Assembly: GCF_002575655.3 (NCBI RefSeq)
Contig: NC_053039.3
Span: 379,665,633-379,729,632 of the forward strand
Reading direction: 5' to 3'
Length of the DNA: 64,000 nt
From: Aegilops tauschii subsp. strangulata
Lineage: Eukaryota; Streptophyta; Magnoliopsida; Poales; Poaceae
Made by a program: the position numbers and the translations under genes. Shown one piece after another: positions 11,873 through 23,794 of the stretch. Every line of letters begins with the position of its first letter. Positions within the stretch are counted from its first letter, which is position 1. Under the pieces are notes generated by a model that was not told the DNA's origin, did no database searches, and worked only from the letters and a program-made list of their open reading frames with translations.

Positions 11873-14204
11873 CTAATAACCCCCCTGCTACTGTTGATGA
11901 CCCTGGCCAGACTGCTGATTAAAGCCCCCTTGACCGTTCTGAGGATTAGAGTTTGAGCCGCCGCCCGGGCCATGAAAGCCGCCGGCGCCTGAGCCGCCGC
12001 CCGGGCCATTGTAATTCTTAAAGGCCTTCATGATTGCACAATCCTTCCATAGATGAGTTGCTGGCTTCTCTCTAGAGCCATGCCTTGGACAAGGCTCATT
12101 CAGCAGCTGCTCCAGTGTCGGGCCTGACCCGCCGCCTCGGGGAGGGGCCTCCCCTTACGTCGCTGGTTATTACCTTGTGAGCTGGCGTTGGCCACAAACT
12201 CTAGGCTGCCATCGGCCTTGCGCTTGCCTCCTCCTTGGTTCCCCGGGTTATGCTGAGGACCCTTGCCATTGCTGTTCTTCTTTCCCTTCCCTGTCCTTTC
12301 ATCATCTGAAGCGGGGTCCTTGGTACCATCAGAATCGGCGTACTTGACAAGAGCCGCCATCAGTGTACCCATATCATTGCAGTCGCGCTTAAGCCGCCCG
12401 AGTTTCATCTTCAGGGGCACAAAATGACAATTCTGCTCCAACATTAAGACTGCAGAGCCGGCATCCATCTTATCCGAGGAATGTATTATCTCCTTAACCC
12501 GGCGAACCCAATGTGTCGTAGACTCACCCTCCTGCTGCTTGCAGTTAGTCAAATCCACAATTGACATAGACTGCCTACAGGTATCCTTGAAGTTTTGGAT
12601 GAACCGGGCCTTCAGCTCAGCCCAAGACCCAATGGAATTCGGTGGTAGCCCTTTCAACCAAGTGCGGGCAGTCCCATCTAACATCATGGTGAAGTACTTA
12701 GCCATGGCCGCCTCACTGACCTCCAGCAGCTCCATAGCCATCTCATAACTCTCGATCCAGGCTGCGGGTTGTAAGTCTGCTGTGTAATTAGGCACCTTCC
12801 TAGGACCTTTGAAGTCCTTGGGTAGACGTTCATTGCAGATAGCTGGCACTAAACAAGGGACACCCCCAGTCCTGGTAGGGATACCCACGTCGGCGGAAGT
12901 CGTCGGATAAGCCGGGGGAGTCTGGTAAGCCGTCAACTGAGGCACCTGCTCCGCCTCCTGCCGCGCTCTGTCCTGGTCTGCTGTGTGAAAAGCTCCGTTA
13001 TGAACCGGGCCATGGCCAGGGGGCGGGTCATGGCGTCGGACGTTACTTGAGCCGGTCGCTGAGACCATGTGCCTGCTATAACTCGGGCTCCGGCCTGGCT
13101 GAGGGGTCGAGTGGATCCTGTCCCGGCTGTAGGAGTACGCCTCTTGCTGCGCCAGTGCTGTCTGAAGGAGTTCCCTGACCCGGCAGGTTTCAATAGCCGT
13201 CGGAGAGTCGCCGTCGACTGGGAGAGCCGCCAGCCGTGCTGCCGCGGCGACCATGTTCTCCAGCGGGTTATTATAATGACCCGGGGGTATTGGCACGTAC
13301 TGAGGCGAGGCAGGGGGCACCTGGGAGGCCCCATCACTATTGGCTGAATAGGGGTCCCAGACCCGGGCACTATGACCCCTGGCGGGTTACTAGACCCTGC
13401 ACCTGGCGTGTTGAAGAGGTTGCGTGGATCGTAAACCAGAGGGAGTCGAGATTGGGCCTTTTGATGCCTCCTTCTCATGACCACATTGGACGCGTTCTGA
13501 TCCATCGTGAGCCGGAAGGACTGCGCCTGGATCAACTGAGTTTGGGCATCGAGAGCCGCCCTCTCCGCAGCCATCCTGATCCCTTCCGCTGCCAGATCCT
13601 CCTTAGCTTTCACTAGATCCAACTTTAACTGTGCCACCCCCGCATCATGCTGAGCTTGATCCACCGGGTCAACCGTGGCGGTTAACAGGGCCGTCATCCT
13701 GTCTGTGAGATCCATTAGCACCTGAGCCAGCGAAGGCACCGGGGTTCCCGCTCCAGCAGCAGGGTTCTGAACAGGCTGTGCACCGGCCATAAAGACTCCG
13801 ACCTGACTTGGTGGCTCAAACAGGTCCGCAATACTATCACCGTCGGAACAACCCATGAGCCTGCCATCTTGAAGTTGATAGAGCGAATTTGACTCATTAG
13901 TGGACGACTCTCCGTCAGAGCCGGCGGCCGCCTCATCCCCAGATCCGGATCGATCAGAGGGCCCTCCATGAATGCATCCCACAAAAGCATGCCTTAAGGC
14001 AGGCCGGGCCCGGGCGGGTCATGCACGCTGAGCCGTCTCGATGAAATCGGCGCAGAGATCCGGCTCAGGGCCCGGCTCACCAATCTTGCCAATGAAAACA
14101 TGAATTCCACCGAAGGAGACCCAGCACCCATACTCAATTGAGCCGACGTCGGGGCCCCAGTTTGCATCGTCGATGTAGAGCTTGCCGCGACGACTCTTGG
14201 TCAT
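11873..14204 (-). pseudogene. gag: TatA gag, broken
   Basis: The N-terminal part starts at about 14204 (MTKSRRGKLYIDD) and contains a conserved block ending LCADF. An in-frame TGA is at 14019-14021. The same frame continues as an acidic/Ser-rich linker and coiled coil to about 13320, where a shift moves to the frame carrying the capsid-like retrotrans_gag core (AWIESYEMAMELL, ARTWLKGLPPNSIGSW). Another shift near 12120 leads to a Cys/His cluster (CPRHGS...LWKDC) in the protease frame, followed by TAG at 11873-11875. Two shifts and two stops mark it as a pseudogene. Confidence 0.85.
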
Positions 14205-14272
14205 CCGGCCCACAGCGTATCCCTTGAGCCCTTCGAAGCTGCCCTTCAAGAACTCAAATCCACCGTGCGCTG

Positions 14273-14290
14273 GCCCCACGGTGGGCGCCA
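14273..14290 (-). promoter_or_regulatory. PBS of TatA
   Basis: On the minus strand TGGCGCCCACCGTGGGGC begins two bases after the LTR end. It is where minus-strand cDNA synthesis would start from a host tRNA; I do not assign the tRNA. E2 has the same 18-mer at 33516-33533. Confidence 0.75.
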
Positions 14291-14292
14291 AC

Positions 14293-14812
14293 TGTCGTGG
14301 AATTGTCATGGCAGATGTCCTCGAACTAGGACTTAGTCGTGGAGCCATCGCGACTAGGAAGCTTGAAAGGGTTAAGTGGGACAAGGAACACGAGGGTTTA
14401 TACTGGTTCAGCCCCTGACGGTGAAGGTAAAAGCCTACGTCCAGTTTGAGGTGGTATTGATTAGGGTTTTGATGACCAGGGAGCGAAGACCGCTATGCCT
14501 GGTTCTCGATGAGATCTTGCTTGTCCCTAAACCGCTACCGGGTCGTCCCCTTATATAAGGAGGCCGACGCCCAGCAGCTCTCAGAGTCCCGGCCGGCTCA
14601 TAAGAGTGTCCGGCTCGAACTCTCAACTATTCTTGCCTTACACTACAAGTTCTACCACGATAATAATTGCAACTACGGGCCTTAAGCCGTATCCGGGTCT
14701 TAAGCCCATCTCTGGCCCACCGTCTTTAAGCTTGACGTCGGGCTTCTGGCAATGACCATATGAGTGACCCGGCCCCTTCTGGCGGGTGACTCTAAGGTCT
14801 ATATCCTCAACA
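14293..14812 (-). repeat. TatA 5' LTR
   Basis: Pairs with 1785-2303. On the minus strand it begins TGTTGAGGATATAG and ends CCACGACA. The TATA palindrome ttatataagg at 14551-14560 would drive the gag-pol transcript. The TSD aagat follows at 14813-14817. Confidence 0.9.
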
Positions 14813-14817
14813 AAGAT

Positions 14818-16261
14818 ACTTGAGGGAATTAGAGGCAAAAGAACGAAGAGATCGTGAACTGATTGAAGAATACTGGAACGAAGCATCGGGAGAATATTGA
14901 GACGACCGAAGGGGCACAGATATTGAATAGTTGAGAGAACAATGCTGAAAACTTAGAACAAAGAAATATTCCGAAAAGATGACCTCCGGATGATCGAGAG
15001 GGAAATCAGCTCCTGAAATACTCCAGATGGATGAAAAGAATTGCACGACTGGAAACAATTTGAGAGGATAATATCGAGCTAGCAACGCGAATCTCCGGGA
15101 GAACGGGCAAGATTTAAGAGAAACTCTACTTCGGTCTTCAAATGTTGAGAATGACGACGAGAAACACCATCAAAATTGTTGAGGTACTCTGGGAGAATGA
15201 AAAGAGGGAAAGTTGAACCGAACATGAAATAATTAGCAAATGATCTTAGCAAAGGCATATGACTGATGGGATCCATACTTACGTCATACTTCAAAAAGAA
15301 TTTAGAATAGCTCCGAGAAAATTAGAAGAGTCAGGTAAGATCCTGGGAAAAGACCTGTGGGTTGGGGCCCACTAAAAAGAAAACACCGTTGAGAAGGATC
15401 GGTTGAGAGAGAAATGATGCACCGGAACGATTGAAAGACTTGAATGGGGTGACAACCTTGAATTAAATGGATGCAACACGAATCTTCTGAGATGACTTCA
15501 TCACTCCAAAACGATTAAATGGCGAGAGGCGAATGTGCATGGGAAAATAATTAAGTCGAAGGAAAGAATATGATCAACCATGAAAAACTTGAATTGAATC
15601 CACTGGAAAGAAAATGAGACGAACAATGATGAACTAGACGAGAATCCACCGGTTGAGACAACTGAGGAAAGACTGAAGATACTCCGCACGAATGAAATTG
15701 ATGCTCGAATAGAGGCTCAGACTCTGGGAATAAAAAGGGTGGGAGGGCGGGAAAACACAGGCAACTGGAACGATGAATAATTGAATAGAGAAGCGCCGGT
15801 TGAAATGATTGAGGAGAAAATGCAAAAGCTTCGCACGAGTAGGATGGATACTCGATTTCGGACTCCGGTTCCGAGAAGAAGAAGGGTGGGCGGGTGGGAA
15901 AAACAAGGACAACTTCGGACAAGGAAACAACATCGATTGAAAAGAGCTGAGGATTGATCTTGCAAAAGATGACAAGGATCGAAACCACTCGAAGAGAAAT
16001 GCGCCGGATTGAAAAGAGGATGGACAACGAACGAAAAACTAACCGCGTGATCCTAAAGAAAAATTTGAAGGGGAAGAGAAGTAGTTCAAAACACCTACGT
16101 CAAGATTCCTTACCAGAGCGACGAAGGGGCAGTGGAGTAAAAAGAAGTCCTACTCTCCGATATAACTAGACTCCGAAAAAGTTTTTCTAGACTCAACAAC
16201 GGCCAAACTACACGATCAAACAAGGGGGCTCCTAGGGTCGGTCGAGGCTCTGATACCAACT
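14818..16261 (-). other. LARD A internal domain, right part
   Basis: Continues 655-1784 after the TatA insertion. Purine-rich on the plus strand and without a recognisable coding region; overlapping minus ORFs at 15551-16027 are low-complexity Ser/Phe/Pro translations of CT-rich DNA. About the first 530 bp matches copy B (21760-22288). Confidence 0.65.
16246..16258 (-). promoter_or_regulatory. PBS of LARD A, initiator-Met tRNA type
   Basis: The minus strand reads TGGTATCAGAGCC three bases from the LTR end. This is the classic plant PBS complementary to the 3' end of initiator methionine tRNA, and it fixes the minus-strand orientation of LARD A. Confidence 0.85.
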
Positions 16262-19200
16262 TGTCACGCCCAAGATGCAACCCTATCCTAAAGGAACTCG
16301 AAGGTCCCACCAAGGATAGAAGCGCATCTTGAAGACGCTTTTGCAAGGTGGATATCATTACATCATACCATTACATAATAGTTGGGGATACATACAAAAG
16401 GCACAACCGCCCCAAAGAATACATCAACATACATGAGATCAACATCCGACTACGAATGACACATAAACAGGAACTCAAACGACATCCACCTTGCTAGCCC
16501 AGGCTGCCGACCTGGAACCTATCTCCTGATCGAAGAAGAAGCAGAAGAAGAACTCCAAAACAAGTAACATCGCTCTCGCGTCATGATCATCGCAAAACCT
16601 GTACCTGCAACTGGTGTTGTAGTAATCTGTGAGCCACGAGGACTCAGCAATCCCATTACCATGGGTATCAAGATTAGCAAAGCTTAATGGGTAAGGAAGG
16701 GGTATAGTGGTGAGGTTGCAGCAGCGACTAAGCATGCATGGTGGCTAACATACACAAATAAGAGCGAGAAGAGAAGCAACGGAACGGTCGTGAAACTAGC
16801 AATGATCAAGAAGTGATCCTGAACTCCTACTTACGTCAAACATAACCCCAAAACCGTGTTCTCTTCCCGGACTCCGCCGAAAAGAGACCATGACGGCTAC
16901 ACACACGGTTGATGCGTTTTAATTAAGTCGAGTGTCAAGTTCTCTACAACCGGATATTAACAAATTCCCATCTGCCACATAACCGCGAGCACGGCTCTCG
17001 AAAGTTTATACCCTGCAGGGGTGTCCCAACTTAGCCCATTATAAGCTCTCACGGTCAACGCAGGATATTCCTTCTCCCGGGAAGACCCGATCAGTATCGG
17101 AATCCCGGTTTACAAGACATTTCGACAATGGTAAAACAAGACCAGCAAAGCCGCCCGATGTGCCAACAAATCCCGATAGGAGCTGCACATATCTCGTTCT
17201 CAGGGCACACCGGATGAGCAAGACGTCGGGTTGGCATAGACCCTGGTTGCCCAGGGGGCGCCGGACATCGATTGGTTTGGACCAGCACTCAGAGGAGCAC
17301 TGGCCCGGGGGGGCTAAAATAAAGATGACCGTCGGGCTCCGGAAACCCAAGGGAAAAAGGCTTAGGTTGTTAGGCAAATGTAAAACCAATGTTGGGCCTT
17401 GCTGGAAGAGTTTTATCCAAGGCAAACTGTCAAGGGGTTCCCATAACACCCAACCGCGTTAGGGACGCAAAATCCGGGAACATAATACCGATATGACGGA
17501 AACTAGGGCGGCAAGAGTGGAACCAAACACCAGGCATAAGGCCGAGCCTTCCACCCTTTACCAAGTATATAGATGCATTAATAATATAAAAGATATTGTG
17601 ATATCCCAACATAAACATAATCCAACATGGAGCAATCTTCATCTTCACCTGTAACTAGCAACGCTATAAGAGGGGCTGCGCAAAAGCGGTAACATAGCCA
17701 AACAACGGTTTGCTAGGAAGGGTGACAAAGGTTAGAGGTTCATGGCAATTTGGGAGGCTTGAGGAGCAAGTGATAGGTAGCGCAGCATAGCGATAGAACG
17801 AAGCAACTAGCATAGCAATGATAGTAATGAGATCCAAGGTGATGGTCATCTTGCCTGAAATCCCGCTAGTAAGAAGAACGAGTCCATGAAGAAGATGAAG
17901 CCACGAAGACGAACCAAGCGTAGACGAACGAATCCTCACGATCGCAACGAAACGGGAACTATCGAGAAGAAGCACACAACATGGTAAACACACCACACAT
18001 GAACAAGGCATGATGCTCAACCAAGTATGATGCATGACAAGGCTACATGAAGCTACTCATGGCAAGAGATGATGCATACAAGAACAACACGTTAAAGCAA
18101 GTTTAAATGAGGCCGGAAACAACCTATAACAATTCCGGTAAGTCCTCATATGCAAATTTCAAAATTAGCCTAGATCTGAATAAACTTTATGTTCCAGTTG
18201 TTAAACAGCAAGTTAAGGTGCACCAAGATGATCTACATGAAATTCTAGTCAAGTTACATATAAAGTTCGTTTAATTTTGGAGCTACGGCCTAGAAGATAT
18301 GAGCAAAACAAGTTAAACATGGCATTGATGCAAAATGCATTTAAACATCAAGCAAACACATTCAAAACATGGATCCAACAAGGTAACATGAAACTACATG
18401 CAAAAAACTAAGCAAGTTTCATATAGAGCACACTCAAAACGGAGCAACGGCTCAACACATACACATGAAACAAGTTTAAAGGACAAGCTGTCCAAAACAG
18501 CAACTAGGCATCTAGCAAGCATCAAAACAACATGCTACAACACCTCAATAGGAAAACAAAAGGCACGGACGTGATGTACAGGTAAAGCATTACAAAACAT
18601 GAACACTGAGCTATCCCCAGAAATCACTAGAACATGCTCAAAAGGACATGGCAATATTGCAAATAATAACTGTTTCACAGACTTAGCAGAAATCACTGGA
18701 CATGGCAGAAATAACATCAAGTTGCAAAGTTTAGAGCTATCAAACAACATGCTACAGGAACAGATCATAGCAAACAAAGGCATGGGATGAATCTACTAAT
18801 TGAATAGAACAAAAGTCCCTTACTGATCACGAGCCAAAAAGGCACAGAAGATATGATGGCACCCATGTAAACATAGCAAGTTTCATAAACAGATTCAGGC
18901 TTAGCAGAAAAACTGAGCATGTATTGATAGAGCATCACATGTATAAGAAAACATCTTTAGTGAACATCTCCAGATTATGCATAGAACGACTTGTAGAAGT
19001 AGGTTAACATGGCATCACAATGTTACAGCTACAGACTTTGCAGAAATGACCAAGTCATAGAAATTAGCAACATCACGGAGGCTACTTTGCAAGCTTGTGA
19101 CGACCAACACATAGCATATCATGAAGAGTGGATTTCACCACAGCAAAGACGACATGTTGTAGCTCATAACACATGTAGAAATCATGCTCAAAAGAAAACC

Positions 19201-20625
19201 CCACAAAAAGATACAAACATGACAAATGAGCAAGTTCTGTTAAACTACAGCAGACAACATCATATAGAAGTCTTGCAACGATGATTAGAGCATCAAGATG
19301 AACTCAAACAAGCATATCACAATGGAATAAAATGTAGAGCATCTCACAGTGAACATTCCGATATATCATACAACATCATAGGACTAACATGCACAAAGTT
19401 ACGCACTCCGCAAGATGCATGAATGATGTGAAATCTCAGGGACTTGGTCATTTTTTGAAGGAAAAAAACGAACAAACGCTATATAAAATACTACGCTCAG
19501 GGCGACAACGAAGGGGCTGGGCGTCACCTTGGCGGGCCGTGGCCCAAGACGGGGAGGAGGACGGGCAGGCCGCCCGGGCTGCTGGGCTTCGGGGCCCACG
19601 GGCGCTGGAACTGGGGCCGGGCCCAGCGTGGGGTCACGGCGTCCTCGTCCTCTGCCCGATGCAGAGGATGGAGCCGGATGCGGCAGCTGCCGGTGATGGA
19701 GACGGCGGCACGGTGGGCTGGGGCCGGCGGGGTCCGGCGAGATCTGGGCGAGGGGGCCCCGTGGCGGCGCCGGGACGACGGCGGAGCGGACGAGCCGCGG
19801 CGGGGCGTGTGCGGGCAGGGGCGTGAGGTGGAGAGGAGGAGGCTGGCGGGGTCGCGGCGCTGGAGGCGGAGCGGGCGGCCGAGGTGCGTGCGGGAGAGCA
19901 GCGGGTGCAGGGCGGCATGGTGGTGCGGATCCGGGGCGGCGACGTGGTGGCGGGGAACTCCGGCGAAGTCCGGCGAGCCCCGGCGAGCGGGTGCGGCCGA
20001 CGGCGCGCTCGGGCCCAGATGGGCTCGGGCGGGCTGGAGATGGGCTTGGCGGGCCCGCATGGTGGGAGGCGGCGGAGGCACTGTGGAGGCGTGGATTTCG
20101 AGGCGTTTAGGGTTAGGGTTGGAGTTTGCCTCAGATTTGGACGGGGGAGGCTAATATATAGGTAGAGGGAGCTAGGAGAGTCCAAATGAGGTGCGGTTTT
20201 CGCCCACACAATCACGATCCAACGACCGAGAGCATGGAGGGGGTTTGGATGGGCTCATGGGCTGTGCTGAAGGGGTGCTGGGCTGCAAAGAGAGAGGGGT
20301 TTCGGGCTACGCGGTTAACCGTTAGGGCGTCAAACGAACTCCGAATGCGACGAAAATTGACAGGCAGTCTACCTACTCTAAAACAACACCGCACCCCAAG
20401 TTTCATCCCATTCCGAGAACATTCAAATGCCACTCACGAAATGGGGTCTGGGAGGGGCAACGGGTGCGTGTGAGAGTGTCGGATCACGAAATGGACAACG
20501 GAGAGAACTGGGAGACCGGGACGGATGCAAGTTTTGAAAAACATGATGATGCAATGCAGATGATGACATGGCAAAGTTGGCGAATAACTGGGAGACACCT
20601 GGCGCATCGAATCCGGGGCGTTACA
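16262..20625 (-). repeat. Complete 4.36 kb LTR, shared by LARD copies A and B
   Basis: Bounded by TGTCACGCCC and GGGGCGTTACA. To its left lies the PBS of copy A, so it is the 5' LTR of A; to its right lies the PPT of copy B, so it is also the 3' LTR of B. The middle (about 17500-19450) is A-rich with many aacatg motifs; 19500-20080 is GC-rich. No coding region is supported; the ORFs in the GC-rich part overlap on both strands. Confidence 0.8.
20105..20161 (-). promoter_or_regulatory. TATA box and telo-box of the LARD LTR
   Basis: On the minus strand CTATATATTA (20152-20161) is followed about 30 bases downstream by AACCCTAACCCTAAAC (20105-20120), which matches plant telo-box leader motifs. 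GC-rich leader DNA follows. The same pair occurs at 134-190 in the partial LTR. Promoter function is inferred. Confidence 0.5.
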
Positions 20626-22288
20626 ACTCTCCTCCACTAACAAGAGATCTCATCCCGAGATCTTAGGAACGAGACGGGAGAAAAGAGGACGAGGTGAAAC
20701 AAGGACGCACGAGAGAAGATGAATAAGATCAAGAGCACTCAGGTAGAAAAGAGGAATGACGATTATGACGGGAATCAAAAGCTCAACGAACAAGATAGAC
20801 TCTGAAAGCACTCCGGTTAGAACAAGCTAGAAAAAGGAATAAGGATGACAAAATTTGGGCAACACTCCGGCTGAACATTAAAAGATTAGAACAAGAACTT
20901 GAGAAGATGGAATGATACTTGACGAGAGGAACAACACAATGCTACCGGAAGAATTGAAAGAGTGGAATGAAAAGAACGGGGAAGAAGATGGCAACTTCTA
21001 CCACGAATGAAATTGAAAACAACCTTAGAAGGAAGGATTGAACGAAGTTGTTGAGAAAATCAACAACGAAAAGAATAAGCTTGTTGTGGACTTATGGATA
21101 ACATCTTAAAATCATGAGGTGATAACCAACCACAAGCGGAAAAAGATTGAATAGCTGAGAGAGAACGAAGAAATGCAAAACTCCACTTCAAAAGAATGCG
21201 GAGAATTAATTGCACTTCGAGATGCAAGAAGAAGAATACTTGAGCTTCGCCTTCAAGAATCTGAACCACCGTGAAGAACTCCGGTAACAAAAGATGATGA
21301 GATAGAATTGAAAGATTAAAAGAATAAGATAAAAGCCTTGTGATGATTTAGATGGAGGTTCCGACGATATAAGCGAGAAAACTTGGAACTCCGGAAAGAA
21401 AAGACGACCAACTTAGAACCGAGAAATTATTCAACATGAACAATCTCCGAAGGAAGGAATTAATCAACTTGATGAAAGAAGAATAAGAATTACGTTATGC
21501 TTATCTTCCACCAATTAAATTGATGCGAAGCAATGGATTTGCATACTACTTATTCGTGTTGGAAAAATATACAAAGGGGGGGGGGGATATAGCACGAACA
21601 CGAGGGAGTTTTCATGAACCACCGGTAGGATTGGGAAGATCGAATGAATATATGTGATAAGAACGGAAAAGGAATCTTGAACGAACCACCGTAAGAATTC
21701 AAAATTAAATGACGAAGGAGAATGAATCACTGGGAAGAATTCGAAAAAAACGAAGATACTTGAGGGAATTAGAGGCAAAAGAACGAAGAGATCGCGAACT
21801 GATTGAAGAATACTGGAACGAAGCATCGGGAGAATATTGAGACGACCGAAGGGGCACGGATATTGAATAGTTGAGAGAACGAAGCTGAAAACTTAGAACG
21901 AAGAAATATTCCGAAAAGATGACCTCCAGATGATCGAGAGGGAAATCTACTCCTGAAATACTCCGGATGGATGAAAAGAATTGCACGACTGGAAACAATT
22001 TGAGAGGATAATATCGAGCTAGCAACGCGAATCTCCGGGAGAACGGGCAAGATTTAAGAGAAACTCTACTTCGGTCTTCAAATGTTGAGAATGACGAAGA
22101 GAAACACCATCAAAATTGTTGAGGTACTCCGGGAGAATGAAAAGAGGGAAAGTTGAACGGAACATGAAATAATTAGGAAATGATCTTAGAAAAGGCATAT
22201 GACTGATGGGATCCATACTTACGTCATACTTCGAAAAGAATTTAGAATAGCTCCGAGAAAATTAGAAGAGTCAGGTAAGATCCTGGGA
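20626..22288 (-). mobile_element. LARD copy B, truncated internal domain
   Basis: Repeats the internal domain of copy A in the same order and orientation, without the TatA insertion. Similarity ends abruptly at about 22288 (after gatcctggga), where CACTA-like DNA begins, so its PBS and 5' LTR are missing. A poly-G run near 21575-21586 differs from copy A. Confidence 0.7.
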
Positions 22289-22620
22289 CAGCTCCCTCCT
22301 CCGTTCGGTCACCGGAGCCGTCATCATGGTCTCATTCTTCCTCCGCCATTCGGTCACTGGAGTCCTCATGATCATGTCCTTCCTCCTCCATTATTCGATC
22401 CCCGGAGCCGTCATCCTCTCCTTCCTGACCATCAGTGTCGTTGAGAAACGACAAGACATCACCTCCGCAGAAGATTATATCCCCCAACAACTGTTCTTTT
22501 TCCAAGTCTCTTTGTTGATCCATAGTTTCTGCAAATATTACAACATGGCAATTAATATACAAACATGACAGATGGATATATTAGTGGCAAACATAGACCT
22601 AGCTACCTAAACATAGACCA
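22289..22620 (-). pseudogene. N-terminal exon of a CACTA-like protein, partial
   Basis: From a Met at about 22523 the minus strand encodes an acidic protein with a threefold imperfect repeat of about 20 residues (EDDGSGDR, HEDSSDR, HDDGSGDR). A TGA at 22332-22334 interrupts it and the LARD junction at 22288 truncates it. Acidic N-terminal exons of this kind occur in grass CACTA proteins, and subterminal-type repeats lie to the right, but the family assignment is weak. Confidence 0.35.
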
Positions 22621-22904
22621 GGAATCATATTAGTGGCCTCGACGCTTCTAGGGTTTGGGGTGGCCTCGGCAACACATCTAGGGTTTGGGTGGCCTCGACG
22701 CTTCTAGGGTTGGGTCGGGCGAGAGGGGGTTGATTGACGTCCCCCCTCATATTGAAGAGTTACCGAAGTTTTCTATGAACGAAAAAATACTACCTATCAC
22801 ATGACATGTCCGGCGACCGGACCGGACCGCCTCTCTCATGAATGTTCCATGTCCGGACCGCCTCTCTCATGAATGTCGAACAAGTGATTCTCTTAACCTA
22901 TAAG
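22621..22904. other. CACTA-like non-coding segment with short repeats
   Basis: Contains three copies of a cttctagggtttggg/gtggcctcg module (22630-22720), a G-run/C-run motif, and paired ccggaccg and ctctctcatgaatg repeats (22810-22880). No coding region recognised. Confidence 0.35.
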
Positions 22905-23400
22905 GGATTTAACAAAATGGCGCCATTCTGGATGTGCAGAAAATGGTCCATATTTTTCCTGTTCTCATCTACCCTTCTATATGTCACGTTGTCTAGTGTC
23001 AAAGGATTCAAGAAAAGCACAGCTTCATCATTAGCCGGAAGTAACAGGCGCATAATGGTACGAAGCTCTCCAAAATTGTTTTGGACGGAGTCCCGGATAG
23101 GATAATTAGCTTTTTGGTACAAAGTTCAGCAAGAGCCTTCCGAATATCGCTATTTGGAAGGCCTTTGCTGAAATTCGTACCAAAAAGCAAATTATTCTAT
23201 CCGGAACTTCGTTCCAAAACAACTTTGAAGAGCTTCGTAGCATCATACGCCTGTTACTTCCGGCTAATGATGAAGCCATGGATTTCTTCAATACTTTGAC
23301 AGACAACATGACATATAGAACAATATATATATAGATGAGATCAGAAAAAATTGGATCAACTTGTGCACATCCATAATGGGGGCATTCTTGATAAATCTAT
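22905..23400. repeat. ~500 bp imperfect inverted repeat (fold-back)
   Basis: Two arms of about 240 bp pair around a centre at 23147-23150 (tcgc). Paired blocks include ggatgtgca (22930) with tgcacatcc (23364), ttagccggaagtaacaggcg (about 23033) with its inverse (about 23245), and an inner stem around 23120-23175. I estimate 75-85% arm identity by eye. Read outward, both arms encode a similar peptide containing RLLLPANDEA, so a gene fragment may be duplicated in inverted form. Confidence 0.7.
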
Positions 23401-23794
23401 ATATGTCAAAATTCAAACTTTCACATATGATCAAATGTTGTATATGTCAAAATTCAAACTTTGACATATGATCAAACTTTGATATATGATCAAATGTTGC
23501 ATATGTCAAAATTCAAACTTTGACATATGATCAAACTTTGATATATGTCCACCACGATAGAAAATGATACATAGACTTGTTCAGGCGAGAGGGGGTTGAT
23601 CGACGTCCCCCCTCATGTCTAACTTACTGGAGTTTTCTTCTAGTGGTTTGGGTGGCCTCGAGAGTTTGTCGGGTAGGGGCAGGAGGGAGTAGGAGATCGA
23701 CAATGCTTTTTTTCTAGGGTTCGGGTGGCCTCGAGAGTTGGTCGCCTGGTATATCGAGAGGGGGGTGAACATTTTACCTTAGTAACTTAGAAAA
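23401..23794. repeat. AT-rich tandem repeats and CACTA-like spacer
   Basis: 23395-23550 holds about two and a half copies of a ~65 bp unit built from atatgtcaaaattcaaac and tttgacatatgatcaaa. It is followed by gagggggttgatcgacgtcc (compare 22719-22745) and another gggtggcctcgagagtt pair. No gene seen. Confidence 0.5.

Larger units (their letters stand above)
1785..14812 (-). mobile_element. TatA, full-length Ty3/gypsy element with antisense gene
   Basis: The element is bounded by 519/520 bp LTRs and a 5 bp TSD, aagat, at 1780-1784 and 14813-14817. Domain order on the minus strand is gag, protease, RT, RNase H, integrase, hence Ty3/gypsy. A second gene lies on the plus strand between pol and the 3' LTR, as known in the Tat lineage (Retand/Grande/RIRE2-like elements). 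By eye the LTRs differ at about 10 of 520 sites, suggesting a fairly recent insertion. Stops and frameshifts in gag-pol mean this copy cannot supply its own proteins. Confidence 0.9.
1..20625 (-). mobile_element. LARD A, long-LTR non-coding retroelement
   Basis: Read on the minus strand, a complete LTR (16262-20625) is followed by a methionine-initiator-type PBS (TGGTATCAGAGCC), then an internal domain with no recognisable gag or pol, a purine-rich tract next to 655, and the start of the second LTR, which runs off the left edge. The internal domain totals about 2.57 kb once the 13 kb insertion at 1785-14812 is removed. A 4.36 kb LTR with a non-coding core fits published Triticeae LARDs (Sukkula type); the family name is inference. 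It must rely on proteins from other elements. Confidence 0.75.

Noticed and set aside
11681..11956. Plus-strand ORF opposite the TatA gag/protease
   Set aside because: Shadow of the minus-strand polyprotein; no domain, and the real antisense gene lies elsewhere (3399-6764).
20104..20121. Interstitial telomere
   Set aside because: Only about two copies of the telomere unit, placed in an LTR leader beside a TATA box; a telo-box is the simpler reading.
19524..20215. Long overlapping ORFs in the GC-rich part of the LARD LTR (both strands)
   Set aside because: Open in several frames because of high GC; translations are Arg/Pro/Ala/Gly-rich with no domain, and the part of the LTR present at 1-654 does not keep the frames.
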